NCBI RefSeq assembly: GCF_001039355.2
Contig: NW_019774070.1
Location: forward strand, 374,001 to 434,000
Origin: Lingula anatina
Taxonomy: Eukaryota; Brachiopoda; Lingulata; Lingulida; Lingulidae
Direction: 5' to 3'
DNA: 60,000 bases
Part shown: one piece after another, positions 58,597-60,000 of the stretch
How positions within the stretch are numbered: position 1 is the stretch's first letter
Layout: every line of letters starts with the position of its first letter
Program-made: the position numbers and the translations under genes
The notes under the pieces: model-generated
The model's database searches: none
What the model saw: only the letters and a program-made list of their open reading frames with translations
What the model was told of the DNA's origin: nothing

Positions 58597-60000
58597 GAAA
58601 TAAGACAAATGGAATTACAAGAAACTGCACAGTAATAAGCAAATCAACAAAGGCAAAAACGCTGTTTTCAGAATAGCAACTAGTAGAACATCCAACTCTC
58701 CATTGTTAAAAAGAACCTAACGAGTATTCTAAATGACTCATCTTTGCCTAAGGAATGTAAATTAAATGTTTTTTATGATATTGTTTTTATATTTTTCATA
58801 GATATTTGTATCCCTCTTGTGAAACCCTGAGAAATAATTTGTTTTTTTTTTATTATATTCTTAGCATACCTTGAATTTCAATCAACAGCGGACACTCCTA
58901 GATCGTCCATTTTAGACGGACGATTAGCAGGGCATTACTTATTATGTTACTTGTATAACAACGTTTAGGAGTGAACTCGATCACCTTGGCAAACTGCAGG
59001 GTGCTAATTATTGACTGCAGGAAGATATTTGCAGTATCTCCCTTGCTTTTCACATGCTCTTTCTCTTTCGCACCAGAACTTCATTTGCTTTCTCTTTATC
59101 AATGCAAATCAAATGCAGAAAGGTCAAGTTATCGAAAAAATGTAAGTTATCTCATGGCCATTTGTTTAGGTAAATGTTTGAGGAAAAGAGAATAGAAAGT
59201 ATAGTCAGGGTGCTAAATATCTAAGAATTACAGAAGACATTCCATCAGAACTTGGGTTTCGGGTAGCTTAACTCATATAGAGAAATAAACTGGGATTGTA
59301 AAACAAACAAAAAAAAATTAAAAATAAGTGTATTGCATAACATATAGTGCTCAAATAGAAGGAAAAGATACATGTAGCACACATATACGGTGTGACTTAC
59401 ACGTGTAAATAATAATAAAATAATGCTTTGGAAGAAAGGTCTCTCGTCTATAACACTTTCAAGGGTATGCCAAGACTGGAGATACGCCGAATAATAACAG
59501 GAAACATGGGTGCCAGTTTTAAACAAGATACGGTTCACTCAATTCCCTGAGATATAATTTACATTTAAATAACCGGGGCAATCATACATGAACGCGTACG
59601 CCGCAACCGACCAAATGTTCTGTATGTTACTTACAGCAATATTCATAAATTTGGATCTAGAAGTCACATAATCTTAATGTCTACTGTGCATGTGCTCACT
59701 CGTCAAGTCAAATTAGTCTACTTATTTAGCTAAAGTGATACCGACCAATAGTCAACATACCGAGTATGAGTCATGTCAGAGTCCCACACATTTTTTAGCG
59801 TAATATTTGCCTAATTCTCACTAATATTATTCCTCTGCTTTATACCATAGTATCCTACAATATGAAAGAAATCGGTAAAACTGCTACAAAACAACTATGC
59901 ATATAGTACACAAAATGTGTTTGTCAGTGACTCGACTCAATTGTTCACTTTTTTGTGGAATGACCCATATGCCACTTTCCCCACATACTGTACATGCATC
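58597..60000. other. Region upstream of CD225-like exon
   Basis: Should contain the 5' exon and promoter of the minus-strand CD225-like gene. I could not pick the exon. Nothing else recognised. Confidence 0.4.

Overview
The window reads as nuclear DNA from an animal. It is AT-rich, has spliced genes with GT-AG introns, long gene-poor spacers, abundant (TAA)n, (CA)n and poly-A tracts and many short fold-back elements. Gene content (a polycystin-1-like receptor with a WSC domain and PKD repeats, Ras-dva/RASD-like small GTPases, a GT14 branching enzyme, a CD225-type protein) and the repeats suggest a marine invertebrate, deuterostome or lophotrochozoan. I cannot name the species. There is no operon, bacterial gene, CRISPR array or convincing tRNA.

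Region 1 (191-14194, minus strand) is the 5' part of a large polycystin-1-like gene. I could chain 15 coding exons (about 5,077 nt, 1,692 codons) in which every splice phase agrees. They encode a signal peptide, of which a 19-nt microexon supplies the cleavage site, then a WSC domain, a cysteine-rich segment, about nine or ten PKD-type Ig-like repeats and the start of a REJ module. The gene continues past the left edge, where the rest of REJ and the membrane part should lie. Intron 2 (4.2 kb) holds a decayed Tc1/mariner transposase. Intron 12 holds a near-perfect 274-bp hairpin only about 15 nt from a splice donor.

Region 2 (14.2-33.7 kb) is mostly spacer. It holds a non-LTR reverse-transcriptase C-terminal scrap, several fold-back MITE-like elements (one with a clear 5-bp target duplication), a perfect 25-bp-arm palindrome, microsatellites and one GC-rich exon-like island on the minus strand at about 22.0-22.2 kb.

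Region 3 (33.7-47.7 kb) carries two intronless paralogous Ras-family GTPase genes on the plus strand, 12 kb apart. Both have C-terminal CaaX boxes. The first has an altered G4 motif (SKND for NKxD), and neither keeps the catalytic Gln61 equivalent. The DNA between them is rich in MITE-like elements, including one element nested inside another.

Region 4 (54.3-56.1 kb, plus) is a two-coding-exon GT14 beta-1,6-N-acetylglucosaminyltransferase (GCNT-like, type II Golgi protein). Facing it at 58.1-58.6 kb (minus) is a CD225/dispanin-like two-pass membrane protein.

The genes do not form one pathway. The most notable findings are the microexon at the signal-peptide cleavage site, the splice-site-proximal hairpin, the diverged GTPase pair and a family of related MITEs spread over more than 30 kb.
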